64,000 bases of DNA from Gammaproteobacteria bacterium (GCA_021323735.1 JAJPKM010000026.1:23750-87749), one strand, 5' to 3'. Positions 1 to 9,568 are shown, numbered from the stretch's first letter. A program made the numbers and translations. Notes: a model not told the origin generated them from the sequence alone.

Positions 1-167
1 ACGCCAACGGCCGCACAGAGAGCAAAAACCCACCGCCGGACGCGCGAAATCGACACACGACCAACCTGTGGACCCGCGCTATTTGCGCAACTTGCCGTTG
101 CCTCTGGTAAGTTGCGTTCTGAGTTGCGATCAATGTATCCATTCAGTTTTCAGTGCGCCGGGTAAAG

Positions 168-1772
168 ATGGCAATACCTTCCACCGTTGCCGTTGATGTC
201 GGTCCAGCGACATGGATCGGTTATCTTGCGCTTTGTCTCGGCATGTTCATGGCCATCCTCGATGTGCAGATCGTCGCCAGCTCTTTGCCCGACATCCAGT
301 TTGCCCTGCATATTGCGCCCAATCATCTCAGCTGGATTCAAACCGCCTATCTTATTGCCGAAGTGGTCGCGATCCCTCTAACCGGCTGGTTGACACGGTT
401 GATGTCGCTGCGCGGCCTGTTCGTGGCCGCCATCATCGGCTTTGCCGCGTCGAGCGTGGGCTGCGCCGCAAGCCACCATTTCGAAACGCTGCTGCTTTTT
501 CGCATTGTCCAAGGATTTTGCGGGGGCGCCCTCATTCCCATCGTCTTTACTTCCGTGTTCACGATGTTCCCCGTAGGAAAACATGTCTTGGCGACGACCA
601 TCGGCGGCCTGTTCGCCATGCTGGCGCCTACGATTGGACCGGTTCTCGGCGGATATATCACTGAAAACTACTCATGGCACTGGCTTTTTCTCATCAATGT
701 CCTGCCGGGATTCGCGGCCGCGGCGGTGGCTGCCTGCCTCATTCGCATCGGAAAGCCGGACTTAAGATTGCTGGCGCGGCTGGACTTGCCGGCGCTGATG
801 CTCATCGTCGCCTGCCTTGCCAGCCTCGAGCTGGCGTTGAAACAAGGGCCCAGGCATATATGGAATGACGGTCTCATCGTCTCGCTCGTGGTTGTATGCC
901 CCATCGCCGGAGTTTTCGCCATCCGCCGCTGTCTTTCGTCGCCGGAGCCGATCATCGATGTCCGGTGCTTTGCGGACCGCAATTTCAGTATGGGATGTTT
1001 CTACAGTTTTGTGCTGGGCATGGGTTTGTTCGGTTCGGTCTACATCACGCCGCTTTACCTCGGCTTCGTCAGGCAACACACCCCGTTTGAAATCGGCGAA
1101 ATCATGATTGTCATGGGCGCGGCGCAGCTTGCGATGGCCCCCTTTGCCGCCATGGCGGCCAGGAGATTCAACCCGCTGTTACTGACGGCAATTGGCTATG
1201 GCGTCTTTGCGGCCGGCTTGGTCGGCGACGGCTTCATGACCTACGACACCGATTTTGACGAGCTGCTGTGGCCGCAAATTCTGCGTGGCGCGGCCGTACT
1301 GTTCTGCCTGTTGCCGACCACCAGCTTGGCGCTTGAAGGGCAGCCGATCGCGCGGATGCCAAACGCCAGCGGATTGTTCAATCTGATGCGCAATTTGGGC
1401 GGTGCCATCGGCATCGCCCTGATCGACACCGTACTGGAACAGCGCGCGCCCACACATGTCGCACACTTGGTTGCCAGGCTTCAAGCGGGAGACATAGCGG
1501 CAGCGCGCATCGTCGGCATACCTCTGTCCCTCTTCAAGAATGCGCTGCTTGGGCCCATCGACCAGGCGACCAAGGATCTGGTAAGGCCGCTGGTCAATCG
1601 TGCGGCGCTGGTCATGTCGTTCAACGAGGCATGGCTGATGCTGGGGACAATCTTTGTCGTCGCGCTCATGGCGGTGCCTTTGATGCGGCGGATACCCATG
1701 GCCGCTAACGCGCAGATGGAAGGCCCGGGCGCCGCGCCGAGTGAATCACCGCGATGCCGCCAAGAAGATTGA
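168..1772 (+). CDS. DHA2-family MFS multidrug exporter
   Basis: Proton-driven drug exporter of the inner membrane, EmrB/QacA type. The 534-residue protein has the length and hydrophobic periodicity of 14-helix DHA2 transporters. A motif-A-like loop (GWLTRLMSLRG, about residue 73) follows helix 2, and an antiporter motif C (APTIGPVLGGY) lies in helix 5. I chose ATG 168; a GTG at 153 is in frame and adds five residues. No MFP or outer-membrane partner is adjacent, so the substrate cannot be named. The last 68 bp overlap the 3' end of ubiE on the other strand. Confidence 0.9.
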   Translation: MAIPSTVAVDVGPATWIGYLALCLGMFMAILDVQIVASSLPDIQFALHIAPNHLSWIQTAYLIAEVVAIPLTGWLTRLMSLRGLFVAAIIGFAASSVGCAASHHFETLLLFRIVQGFCGGALIPIVFTSVFTMFPVGKHVLATTIGGLFAMLAPTIGPVLGGYITENYSWHWLFLINVLPGFAAAAVAACLIRIGKPDLRLLARLDLPALMLIVACLASLELALKQGPRHIWNDGLIVSLVVVCPIAGVFAIRRCLSSPEPIIDVRCFADRNFSMGCFYSFVLGMGLFGSVYITPLYLGFVRQHTPFEIGEIMIVMGAAQLAMAPFAAMAARRFNPLLLTAIGYGVFAAGLVGDGFMTYDTDFDELLWPQILRGAAVLFCLLPTTSLALEGQPIARMPNASGLFNLMRNLGGAIGIALIDTVLEQRAPTHVAHLVARLQAGDIAAARIVGIPLSLFKNALLGPIDQATKDLVRPLVNRAALVMSFNEAWLMLGTIFVVALMAVPLMRRIPMAANAQMEGPGAAPSESPRCRQED

Positions 1773-2502
1773 CCCACTGCGTTTCGCCGAACCCCGCTGC
1801 GTCGATGCGCTTTGCCAGGGCAGGTTGATCGGGAAATTTTCGGATGCTTTCGGCCAGATATCGATAGGCGCCGCCATCCTTGGTGATCCATTGCCCGAGC
1901 GGCGGCATCACTATGCGGCAGTAAGCGTCAAACAGGGGCTTCAGCCCGCGTCGAACGCCGGAGGTAAATTCAAGGCAGTAAAAATGCCCGCCGGGCCGCA
2001 AAACACGCGCCGCTTCGCGCAGCGCCCGGTCGATATGCGTGACATTGCGCAGGCCGTAGGCAATGGAGTAGGTGTCAACGCTGCCATCGGGCAGCGGCAA
2101 GGTTTCGGCGTTGCCCGTCATCCATTCGATGCTGGAAACGCCCTTTTCGCCGGTCATTTTTGCGCGGCCCGCTTCGAGCATGGCGGGATTGAGATCGCAA
2201 ACGACGATCCTGGCCTTACCGTGTGTGCGTCTGGCACAACGCAACGCGATATCGCCCGTTCCGCCAGCCACGTCGAGAATATTCTGCCCTGCCTTCGGGT
2301 TCATCAGCGCGACCAGGCGATTCTTGAAGAACCGGTGCAACCCGGCGGACATGACATCGTTCATCAAATCGTATCGCCAAGCGACCGAAGCGAAGACATT
2401 TTGCACCAGAAGGGTCTTTTCCTCCGGCTTGACGCGCCTCGCCCCAAACCACTCGGATTCCGGATTGGTCTCGGCGGAGGATTCGTGTTCTATTTGAGGC
2501 AT
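1705..2502 (-). CDS. ubiE: Ubiquinone/menaquinone C-methyltransferase UbiE
   Basis: SAM-dependent C-methyltransferase of ubiquinone and menaquinone synthesis, acting on the quinol ring at the membrane face. The 265 residues compare with 251 in E. coli UbiE. Family signatures are visible: YDLMNDVMSAGLH near residue 44, SAM motif I ILDVAGGTGD at 75-84, and GNAETLPLPDGSVD followed by YGLRNVTH near 130-156. ATG 2502 is chosen because the frame continues upstream with non-UbiE sequence. It diverges from the methyltransferase at 2605, and its 3' end overlaps the MFS gene. Confidence 0.95.
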   Translation of the reverse strand: MPQIEHESSAETNPESEWFGARRVKPEEKTLLVQNVFASVAWRYDLMNDVMSAGLHRFFKNRLVALMNPKAGQNILDVAGGTGDIALRCARRTHGKARIVVCDLNPAMLEAGRAKMTGEKGVSSIEWMTGNAETLPLPDGSVDTYSIAYGLRNVTHIDRALREAARVLRPGGHFYCLEFTSGVRRGLKPLFDAYCRIVMPPLGQWITKDGGAYRYLAESIRKFPDQPALAKRIDAAGFGETQWVNLLGGIAVIHSARRPGLPSAR

Positions 2503-2604
2503 GGCACCAACTATAATCGCAAACCATGGGAAAGTAGCGCCATATCGCTTGTGCCAGTCCGGTAAAAGCAGCCGTTGAAGTTTCACCCAACACGGGCATT
2601 CCGC
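2503..2604. promoter_or_regulatory. Divergent promoter region between ubiE and the methyltransferase
   Basis: The 102-bp spacer between two divergent starts holds a perfect TATAAT hexamer at 2512-2517 on the plus strand, which would give a leader of about 80 nt for the 2605 gene. No convincing -35 hexamer was found at the matching distance. The ubiE promoter on the other strand must lie in the same stretch. Confidence 0.35.
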
Positions 2605-3402
2605 ATGAAGCATGATTTCAGTCGACGCAGCACGCAGACCGAATTGATGGACACCGAACCGCTGAGCTGCGCCGCCTTCCATGCTTATTTACTCGACCTC
2701 ACCGCCCTCAACATCTATACCCTGACCTATCGCCCCACCCTGCAATGGCTGCGCCGCGCGCTGATCGCAGGCCAGCCGCCACAACCCGTGTCGGTTATCG
2801 ATGTCGGCAGCGGCGGCGGCGACATGTTGCGCCGGATATGGAAATGGGCCGCAAAACGCAAGATCAACACCGATCTCGTCGGCGTCGATCTCAATCCGTG
2901 GTCGAAGCAGTCGGCGGAAAAGTTGACGAGCGGCATGCCCATTCGCTTTGAAACCTCCGATATTTTCGACTTCCACCCCGATCGCCGCGCCGATTTCATC
3001 ATCAGCTCTCTATTTGCACATCATCTGACGGACGATGAGGTGATTCGTTTCATCCGATGGATGGACGCGCATGCGGTACATGGTTGGTTCATCAACGATC
3101 TGCATCGGCATCCCCTGCCTTATGCCTTCATCAAGTACTTCACGCGTTTGTTTGGTTTTAATCGGTTGGTTCAGCATGATGCGCCGCTGTCGGTTGCGCG
3201 CGCGTTCGTCATGGCCGATTGGCGCCGATTGTTAATGGCGGCCGGCATCCCCATGGAGCGAATCCGCATCACGTGGTTCTTTCCCTTCCGCTACGGCATT
3301 GCCTGTCAGGCGCGGACCCGTGATCAAGCGAATGCCGCCGCCAAACTTGATGTAGGACCAGAACCAGTTGAGAAGCGTCGCAACGCGATTTCTGACGCCT
3401 AA
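2605..3402 (+). CDS. Class I SAM-dependent methyltransferase, substrate unknown
   Basis: A Rossmann-fold methyltransferase of 265 residues. SAM motif I (VIDVGSGGGDM) lies at about residues 64-74 and an acidic motif II (VGVDLNPWS) follows. A post-I segment reads ADFIISSLFAHHLTDDEV, typical of small-molecule O- or C-methyltransferases. ATG 2605 is preferred over an upstream in-frame start at 2575. Proteins of this type often sit beside type III polyketide synthases, but none is present here. The last 171 bp overlap the end of the NDH-2 fusion gene on the opposite strand. Confidence 0.8.
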   Translation: MKHDFSRRSTQTELMDTEPLSCAAFHAYLLDLTALNIYTLTYRPTLQWLRRALIAGQPPQPVSVIDVGSGGGDMLRRIWKWAAKRKINTDLVGVDLNPWSKQSAEKLTSGMPIRFETSDIFDFHPDRRADFIISSLFAHHLTDDEVIRFIRWMDAHAVHGWFINDLHRHPLPYAFIKYFTRLFGFNRLVQHDAPLSVARAFVMADWRRLLMAAGIPMERIRITWFFPFRYGIACQARTRDQANAAAKLDVGPEPVEKRRNAISDA

Positions 3403-5472
3403 CATAAAACCTATGTGCACGACGCCCCACAGCCACCATGCAGGTGCGCCCCACAGTTTGAAAGCACCAAAATCTGCGACGGCGGCCTTGCGCCCGATGG
3501 TGGCGAGGCTGCCGAGGTGTCGATAGCGGAACGGCGGCAGAGAGGCCCGGCCATCGATGAGAGCGCGGATCTGCTTGGCCACGTAAGCGCCTCCCTGTTT
3601 GGCGGCGGGAGCCAATCCAGGAACGGGTTGGCCATTCCACGCGTTGCTGGCCACCGTGTCCCCGACGGCAAATACATTGCTCATCCCGGGCACCCGTAGA
3701 TCTTCGCCGACGACTATGCGGCCCGCCGGATCTGACGGCGCCTTCAGCCACATCGCGGCCGGCGATGCCGTGACGCCCGCCGCCCAGAGGACGGTGCGCG
3801 CCTCGATACGTTCATCGCCGAACCCAACACCGCGCTCATCGATATGGTTCACGCGGCTCTCAAGGCGGACTTCCACGCCCAACTTCGTAAGCTCGCGCTG
3901 CGCAATTCGCGACAGGCGTTCGGAAAAACTCGGCAGCAACCGCGGGCCGGCATGTACCAGGATGATGCGTGCATGGGCTGGATCAAAAGTCCTGAAGTCC
4001 TGATTCAATCCAAATCGGGCTAGTTCCGCGATGGCACCGGCGAGTTCCACGCCCGTAGGGCCGCCGCCGACAATCAGGAAGGTCAACAACGCCGCCTTCT
4101 CCGACTGATCGATGCTCTCCTCGGCGCGTTCGAAGGCCGTCAAGATTCTCCCGCGAAGGTCGAGGGCGTCCTCAACATACTTGAGCCCCGGCGCGTGGCA
4201 TGCCCACTCATCCTTGCCGAAGTAGCTATGGGTGGCACCGGTGGCGAGTACCAAGTAGTCGTACGGAATCTCGCGGCGCTCCGTAAGCACCAGCCGCTTC
4301 TGCGTATCTATCCCGGTGACCGTGCTCAACAACAACTTCGTGGCGGGGGCGTCTCGGAAGATTTGCCGCGTCGGCACGGCGATGTCGCCCGGGGACAGCG
4401 CGGCGGTGGCGACCTGGTAGAGCAAGGGTTGAAAAAGATGAAAGTTGTTTCGGTCGATCAGGGTGACTTTCACGTTAGCGTCCCTGAGCGCTTGTGCACA
4501 GCGCAGGCCGCCGAATCCCGCGCCGACGATGACCACTCGAGGCCAATTCCGCGAAGCCAGTTCCATGGCACTGGGAGTGGAAAAATGGCGGCTTTGCCAC
4601 CGCTTCGCCAGAACATCGATGGCCAGCGCGCCGCCCCCATGTGTGGCAAGTATGGCCAGAAGCATCAATAGGTAGATTGAATCGCTGAGGCGGGGATCGG
4701 CGACCGAGTATGCGAATAGGCCAAGCAGCAACAGCAAGGCAACTTGCCGCGTGCCAGCGCCCAATATCAACGTAATGCCGCCCATCAGCGCGCCAATCGT
4801 TGGCACCCGCGTGGCGACGTCCAAGGGCAACCACCTTTCTGCGCTCGTACCGAGCCATGGTCGCAAGTCCGCCGAGGCGGCGACAATCAGCGCCACGGCC
4901 AGCCATAGACGTAACGTCATGAGGTACCACGGCGTGGCGGTGGACCTCAGCCATTGGGACAGTCGAATCGCGGCCGGAATGAGCGGTATGGCGCTGTCCG
5001 CGAGGCCGCGACGCAGCAGATGGTCGAGCGAGATCGGACCTGCGCCATGGATGACATACCAACAAAATAACGCAATCCAAAACAGCTGGGTGTCGAAAGG
5101 CTCGAAGCGAAATTGCGTGATGGCGGCAAGTATCAGCAGCGGCAAGGACGCGTAGCGCGTCATGAACCCCAGCGCCAGCAATATGGCACAGATCGAGTCG
5201 GCGCCCGCGCTCAGATACGCCGACACCGTCGGCGCGAGCAGCGGGAAGGGATTCTGCTCATCGGCAACCTGTAGGGTCGCCGTCCAATGCATGAGTTCCT
5301 GGACGCCAAAGGAGAAAAACAGTCTCGCGATCCACAGACGAATCAGTAGTTCCACGTAGGGCCATACGAGTCTATGAGCCAACAAATTCCAGAAGCTCAC
5401 GAGCGACCGCACGAAGGCGAACCGTGCAAGCCAGAATCGCGACCATCCCATCACATCAAGTTTGTTGTGCAT
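3232..5472 (-). CDS. DoxX-DoxX-type II NADH dehydrogenase fusion
   Basis: A fusion of 746 residues. Residues ~35-160 and ~180-295 are two hydrophobic blocks, each resembling a four-helix DoxX-like unit. From ~310 to the end is a complete type II NADH:quinone oxidoreductase, with FAD motif GAGFGG at ~317-322, NAD motif GGGPTGVELAG at ~469-479, and AVGD in the second FAD-binding segment. NDH-2 passes electrons from NADH to quinone without pumping protons and is normally about 430 residues long and only peripherally membrane-bound. Start is ATG 5472, or GTG 5493. The gene follows potI by 36 bp on the same strand, so it may be the distal gene of that operon. Confidence 0.88.
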   Translation of the reverse strand: MHNKLDVMGWSRFWLARFAFVRSLVSFWNLLAHRLVWPYVELLIRLWIARLFFSFGVQELMHWTATLQVADEQNPFPLLAPTVSAYLSAGADSICAILLALGFMTRYASLPLLILAAITQFRFEPFDTQLFWIALFCWYVIHGAGPISLDHLLRRGLADSAIPLIPAAIRLSQWLRSTATPWYLMTLRLWLAVALIVAASADLRPWLGTSAERWLPLDVATRVPTIGALMGGITLILGAGTRQVALLLLLGLFAYSVADPRLSDSIYLLMLLAILATHGGGALAIDVLAKRWQSRHFSTPSAMELASRNWPRVVIVGAGFGGLRCAQALRDANVKVTLIDRNNFHLFQPLLYQVATAALSPGDIAVPTRQIFRDAPATKLLLSTVTGIDTQKRLVLTERREIPYDYLVLATGATHSYFGKDEWACHAPGLKYVEDALDLRGRILTAFERAEESIDQSEKAALLTFLIVGGGPTGVELAGAIAELARFGLNQDFRTFDPAHARIILVHAGPRLLPSFSERLSRIAQRELTKLGVEVRLESRVNHIDERGVGFGDERIEARTVLWAAGVTASPAAMWLKAPSDPAGRIVVGEDLRVPGMSNVFAVGDTVASNAWNGQPVPGLAPAAKQGGAYVAKQIRALIDGRASLPPFRYRHLGSLATIGRKAAVADFGAFKLWGAPAWWLWGVVHIGFMLGVRNRVATLLNWFWSYIKFGGGIRLITGPRLTGNAVAEGKEPRDADSLHGDAGRH

Positions 5473-5508
5473 GGCTAAAAGACCTAGAGACACCGTGTAT
5501 AGTCGGGA

Positions 5509-6330
5509 TCAAAGGGCATCCAGCTTGGCCCGCCGCGCCATCCACAGGCTCACGCCGACGACCATCGTGCTCACCACGCCGAGCGTGATGGTTGCCAGCA
5601 CGTTGATTTCGGGGCTGACCCCGAGGCGCACTTTTGAAAACACCACCATGGGCAGGGTGCTGCTGCCGGGGCCCGAAGTGAAACTCGATATCACCAGGTC
5701 ATCCCAGGACAGCGTGAAGGCCAGGAGCCAGCCGGACAAAATGGCAGGGAAGATGATCGGCAGGGTGATGACGAAAAAGACCTTGAGGGGACGGGCACCT
5801 AAATCCATCGCCGCCTCCTCGAGCGCCGTGTCGAAACTCGCCATGCGCGAATTGACGATGACCGTCACGTAGGCCATGGAAAAAGTCATGTGCGCAATGG
5901 TCATGGTGGTGATTCCGCGTCCCGCGGGCCAGCCGATGAGCTCCTCCAAGGCGACGAACAGCAGCAACAATGAAAGTCCCGTGATCACCTCGGGCATCAC
6001 CAGCGGCGCCGTCGTCATCGCATTCAGGGTAAACCGCCCCCGGAACTGGCTGAATCGAGCCAACCCAAACCCGGCGAGCGTGCCTAAGATGACGGAACCG
6101 GAGGCATTGATGACCGCCACTTTCAGGGAAATCCACGCAGCGTCCAGGACCTCCTCGTTATGCAGCAGTGCGTAGTACCACTTCAACGTCGGCGAATTTG
6201 CACCGTCCCAGACCGTCACCAATTTCGAGGCGTTGAAGGAAAACACCACCATGGACAGGATCGGGATGTATAGAAATGCAAACCCGAGTCCGATGCAAGT
6301 GAGGATGAAGAACGAGCTGCGATAGTTCAT
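5509..6330 (-). CDS. potI: Putrescine ABC transporter permease PotI
   Basis: Second inner-membrane permease of the putrescine importer. It has 273 residues against 281 in E. coli PotI and about six membrane segments. The EAA loop is at EEAAMDLGARPLKVFFVITLP, which contacts the ATPase. ATG 6330 overlaps the PotH stop in an ATGA, indicating translational coupling. It is the last pot gene of the minus-strand run puuD-puuA-potFGHI. Confidence 0.93.
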   Translation of the reverse strand: MNYRSSFFILTCIGLGFAFLYIPILSMVVFSFNASKLVTVWDGANSPTLKWYYALLHNEEVLDAAWISLKVAVINASGSVILGTLAGFGLARFSQFRGRFTLNAMTTAPLVMPEVITGLSLLLLFVALEELIGWPAGRGITTMTIAHMTFSMAYVTVIVNSRMASFDTALEEAAMDLGARPLKVFFVITLPIIFPAILSGWLLAFTLSWDDLVISSFTSGPGSSTLPMVVFSKVRLGVSPEINVLATITLGVVSTMVVGVSLWMARRAKLDAL

Positions 6331-7190
6331 CGAGCGCCCGCCGACTCGCGCGCCTGTACGCTCTGGTACCACATCATGAATGGAACCAGCAGCAGCAACA
6401 ACAGGATGGCCACCGCGCTGGCCACCGGCCAGGCGCGGTTCGCGAAAAACTCATCCCACAACACCCGCCCGATCATCAGCGCATTGGGACCGCCGAGCAG
6501 CGCCGGAATCACGAACTCGCCGACCGCCGGAATGAACACCAGCATGGACCCGGCCAAGATCCCATTGCGCGACAGGGGCAAGGTGATCTTGTAAAACGCC
6601 TGCCAGGGGCGGCAGCCCAAGTCCTCGGCCGCCTCGAGCAGCTGCCAATCCATTTTTTCCAAATTGGCGTACAGCGGCAGGATGAGGAAGGGCAGGTAGG
6701 AGTACACGATGCCCACATACATGGCGAAGGGCGTGTACAGCATCGTCAAGGGCTCGTGAATCAGCCCCAGCGACAGCAACACATTGTTGATGACTCCATT
6801 CGCCTTCAATAAACCGATCCAGGCGTACACCCGCAGCAGCAGCGAGGTCCAAAACGGCAGTATCACCAGCAGCAGCAGCACATTGCGTACCGCAGGCTTG
6901 GCCCGTGCGATCCCATAGGCCATCGGATATCCAATGATCAAGCACATCAGGGTGGAGAGGAATGCCACCTTGATGGAGTTCGCAAAGGCGTGGAGGTACA
7001 GGGAATCGGTGAACAGAAACGCGTAGTTGTCGAAGTTCAGCTTGACGGCTAGCGAGTGCTTGCCGACCCACTCCAGCAACGGTTTGTAGGGTGGAATCGC
7101 CAGAGCGACATCCGAGAAGGATATCTTCAGGACGATGATGAACGGCACGACGAAGAACAGCAGCAGCCAGAGGTACGGCAGCGCGACCAC
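6327..7190 (-). CDS. potH: Putrescine ABC transporter permease PotH
   Basis: First permease of the putrescine importer, 287 residues. It is closely PotH-like through its length (PAVGEFVIPALLGGPNALMIG, and the EAA loop EAAEDLGCRPWQAF). The start is GTG 7190. The frame is open upstream for 18 more codons but has no ATG, GTG or TTG there, so the N-terminus is shorter than in E. coli. The gap to potG is 55 bp. Confidence 0.92.
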   Translation of the reverse strand: MVALPYLWLLLFFVVPFIIVLKISFSDVALAIPPYKPLLEWVGKHSLAVKLNFDNYAFLFTDSLYLHAFANSIKVAFLSTLMCLIIGYPMAYGIARAKPAVRNVLLLLVILPFWTSLLLRVYAWIGLLKANGVINNVLLSLGLIHEPLTMLYTPFAMYVGIVYSYLPFLILPLYANLEKMDWQLLEAAEDLGCRPWQAFYKITLPLSRNGILAGSMLVFIPAVGEFVIPALLGGPNALMIGRVLWDEFFANRAWPVASAVAILLLLLLVPFMMWYQSVQARESAGAR

Positions 7191-7245
7191 CAGTCCGCGG
7201 CCAGTGATCCCGGCTCGGCGCAGCCACGCGGCGAGACTTAAGGAG

Positions 7246-8406
7246 CTAACGGGTCACCACCACCGGGCTGGTCGCATCCCACGATAGATAGACCTGCTGA
7301 TCCCAGCCGATCGTCTCGGCATGGCGCGAAGTATTGGGCTGAGTGACCCGCACCACCTTGCCGGTGGCCAGCCTGACTAAGTAGATCGACAAATCGCCAA
7401 GGTACGCGATGTCCTGCACGTTGCCGCGCACCACATTGTCGGCGGCCCCCGCCCCGTTGTCGTCACCCGCAGGCGGTGACATCGACATGAACACTTTTTC
7501 CGGCCGCAGCGCCGCCCAGACGGTGGCCCCGGGGGGCGCGCTGATTCCATGGTTGACGTAAATCGTTGCGCCGAGCTCCGCCGAGTCGATGCGCACGTAG
7601 TCCGGTTCGTCCTCGATCAGCTTGCCCTCGAACATGTTCACCGAGCCCACGAAGTCCGCCACGAACCTCGAGTTGGGGAACTCATAGATCTCGGACGGCG
7701 TTCCGGCCTGAACGATCTCGCCGTGATTCATCACGCCGATGCGGCTTGCCAGGGTCATGGCTTCCTCCTGGTCGTGGGTCACTACGATGAAAGTCACGCC
7801 TAACTTGTCCTGCAGACCGATCAATTCGAACTGGGTGTGCTCGCGCAGCTTCTTGTCGAGCGCACCCAAGGGCTCGTCCAGCAACAGCAGCTTGGGGCGC
7901 TTGACCAGGGAGCGGGCCAGGGCCACCCGCTGGCGTTGGCCGCCGGACAGCTGGTGAGGTTTGCGCCGGGCGTACTCGCCCATCTTGACCAGGTCCAGCA
8001 TGGTTGCCACACGCGATTGAATCTCCCCCTTGGGGAGCCGGTCCTGTTTCAGCCCGAATCCCACGTTTTGCTCCACATTCATGTGGGGAAACAGCGCATA
8101 CGATTGGAACATCATGTTCACCGGCCGCTCGTAGGGCGGCACCCCGGTCATGTCCTCGCCGTCGATGAGAATTCTTCCCGACGAGGGAGTTTCGAATCCG
8201 CCCAGCATGCGCAGCAACGTAGTCTTGCCGCACCCGGAGGCGCCCAGCAGACAGAAGATCTCGCCCTTGTAGACTTTCAAGGACACATCCTTGACCGCCG
8301 TAAAATCGCCGAATGATTTATTGACCCGCTCGATCTCTACGTAGGGCCGCGCCGACGGATCGTTCCAGATCTGGGCTTTGACGACGCCGCCCGCGGATGC
8401 CGTCAT
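7246..8406 (-). CDS. potG: Putrescine ABC transporter ATP-binding protein PotG
   Basis: The ATPase that powers putrescine import, 386 residues. Walker A GASGCGKTT lies at 55-63, the ABC signature LSGGQRQR at 153-160, and Walker B LLLLDEP at 173-179, followed by the H-loop (VVTHDQEEA). The C-terminal ~130 residues form the regulatory TOBE region usual for this subfamily. Three bases separate it from potF, so the two are almost certainly cotranscribed. Confidence 0.95.
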   Translation of the reverse strand: MTASAGGVVKAQIWNDPSARPYVEIERVNKSFGDFTAVKDVSLKVYKGEIFCLLGASGCGKTTLLRMLGGFETPSSGRILIDGEDMTGVPPYERPVNMMFQSYALFPHMNVEQNVGFGLKQDRLPKGEIQSRVATMLDLVKMGEYARRKPHQLSGGQRQRVALARSLVKRPKLLLLDEPLGALDKKLREHTQFELIGLQDKLGVTFIVVTHDQEEAMTLASRIGVMNHGEIVQAGTPSEIYEFPNSRFVADFVGSVNMFEGKLIEDEPDYVRIDSAELGATIYVNHGISAPPGATVWAALRPEKVFMSMSPPAGDDNGAGAADNVVRGNVQDIAYLGDLSIYLVRLATGKVVRVTQPNTSRHAETIGWDQQVYLSWDATSPVVVTR

Positions 8407-8409
8407 CGG

Positions 8410-9543
8410 TTATTGACCCGTCTTGAATTTTTGCCAGACGCGGGTAATGGCGCGAGTCTGTTCGGGCGAATCGGCCAGCTGCACCGCGAGCGACTGCCGC
8501 TGTTCCGGGGGCGGATAAATCCCCGGGTCATCCTTGACGGCGGGTAGCACCAGCGGCTGCGAGGCGAGATTGGCGTTGGCGTAGCGCTTGAAATTCGAGA
8601 CATCGGCGATGACCTGTGGGGTCATCATGTAGTTAATGAAGGCGTGTGCGCTGCCCGGATTCGGCGCATCCTTCGGGATGGCGAGCACGTCGAGCCAGAG
8701 AATCGAGCCTTCCTTGGGCACGACATACTTGATATCAATGCCCTTGTTGGCCTCGCGCGCACGATCGCGCGCCTGCATCACATCGCCGTTGTAGCCGACG
8801 GAAATGCACAAATCGCCGTTCGCCAGCGCCTCGATATATTCAGATGAGCTGAAGTTGCGGATATAGGGCCGGATCTTGAGCAGCGCCGCTTCCGCCTGCG
8901 CCAGATCATCGGCACTTTGTGAGTTCGGATTCTTGCCCAGATAGCTGTATACGGCGCGCATCATTTCCGCCGGCGAGTCCAGCAGGCTGATGCCGCACTT
9001 CGCCACTTTCGCAGCCACGGCGGGGTCGAACACCAGCCGCCAGCTATCGAGGGGTGCATCCGGCATGACTGCCTTGACCATCTTCTCGTTATAGCCGATG
9101 CCATTGGTGCCCCACATGTAGATGATGCCGTGGGCATTGTCCGGATCGTGCAGAGCCACCTTGGCCATGAGCTGCGGATCCATGTTCTTGAAGTTGGGCA
9201 GCTTGTTGCGGTCGAGCGCCTGGTAGGCGCCGGCTTTGATCTGCCGCTCGAAATACGAGGCGGTGGGCACCACGACGTCGAATCCGCTGCTGCCTGCCAG
9301 CAGCTTGGTCTCCAGCGTCTCGTTGGTATCGAAGTAGGCGACATGCACCTTGATGCCGGTCTGCTTCTCAAAATCGGGCAGGGTGTTGGGCGCCAGGTAA
9401 TCCGACCAGATGTAGAGGTTCAAGACCTTAGGCCCAGCGGAGGCGCCCGAGGCCGAATCGGCCGCCGGCTTGCCGCCGCCGCAACCGCTCAAAGCCCACA
9501 AACACACAAGCGCCAGAATCGCCGTCCGACGAACGCTGCACAT
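8410..9543 (-). CDS. potF: Putrescine-binding lipoprotein PotF
   Basis: Extracytoplasmic polyamine-binding protein that feeds PotGHI, 377 residues. The N-terminus is a lipoprotein signal with lipobox LSGC at about residues 18-21, so it is likely membrane-anchored; E. coli PotF is a free periplasmic protein. The mature part follows the PotD/PotF fold pattern (LNLYIWSDYLAPNTLPDFE near the start, PKEGSILWLDVLAIPKDAPN later). Whether it prefers putrescine or spermidine cannot be told from sequence; the puuA/puuD neighbours favour putrescine. Confidence 0.93.
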   Translation of the reverse strand: MCSVRRTAILALVCLWALSGCGGGKPAADSASGASAGPKVLNLYIWSDYLAPNTLPDFEKQTGIKVHVAYFDTNETLETKLLAGSSGFDVVVPTASYFERQIKAGAYQALDRNKLPNFKNMDPQLMAKVALHDPDNAHGIIYMWGTNGIGYNEKMVKAVMPDAPLDSWRLVFDPAVAAKVAKCGISLLDSPAEMMRAVYSYLGKNPNSQSADDLAQAEAALLKIRPYIRNFSSSEYIEALANGDLCISVGYNGDVMQARDRAREANKGIDIKYVVPKEGSILWLDVLAIPKDAPNPGSAHAFINYMMTPQVIADVSNFKRYANANLASQPLVLPAVKDDPGIYPPPEQRQSLAVQLADSPEQTRAITRVWQKFKTGQ

Positions 9544-9568
9544 CCGACGCTTCCTCTATTTTTTTGAC

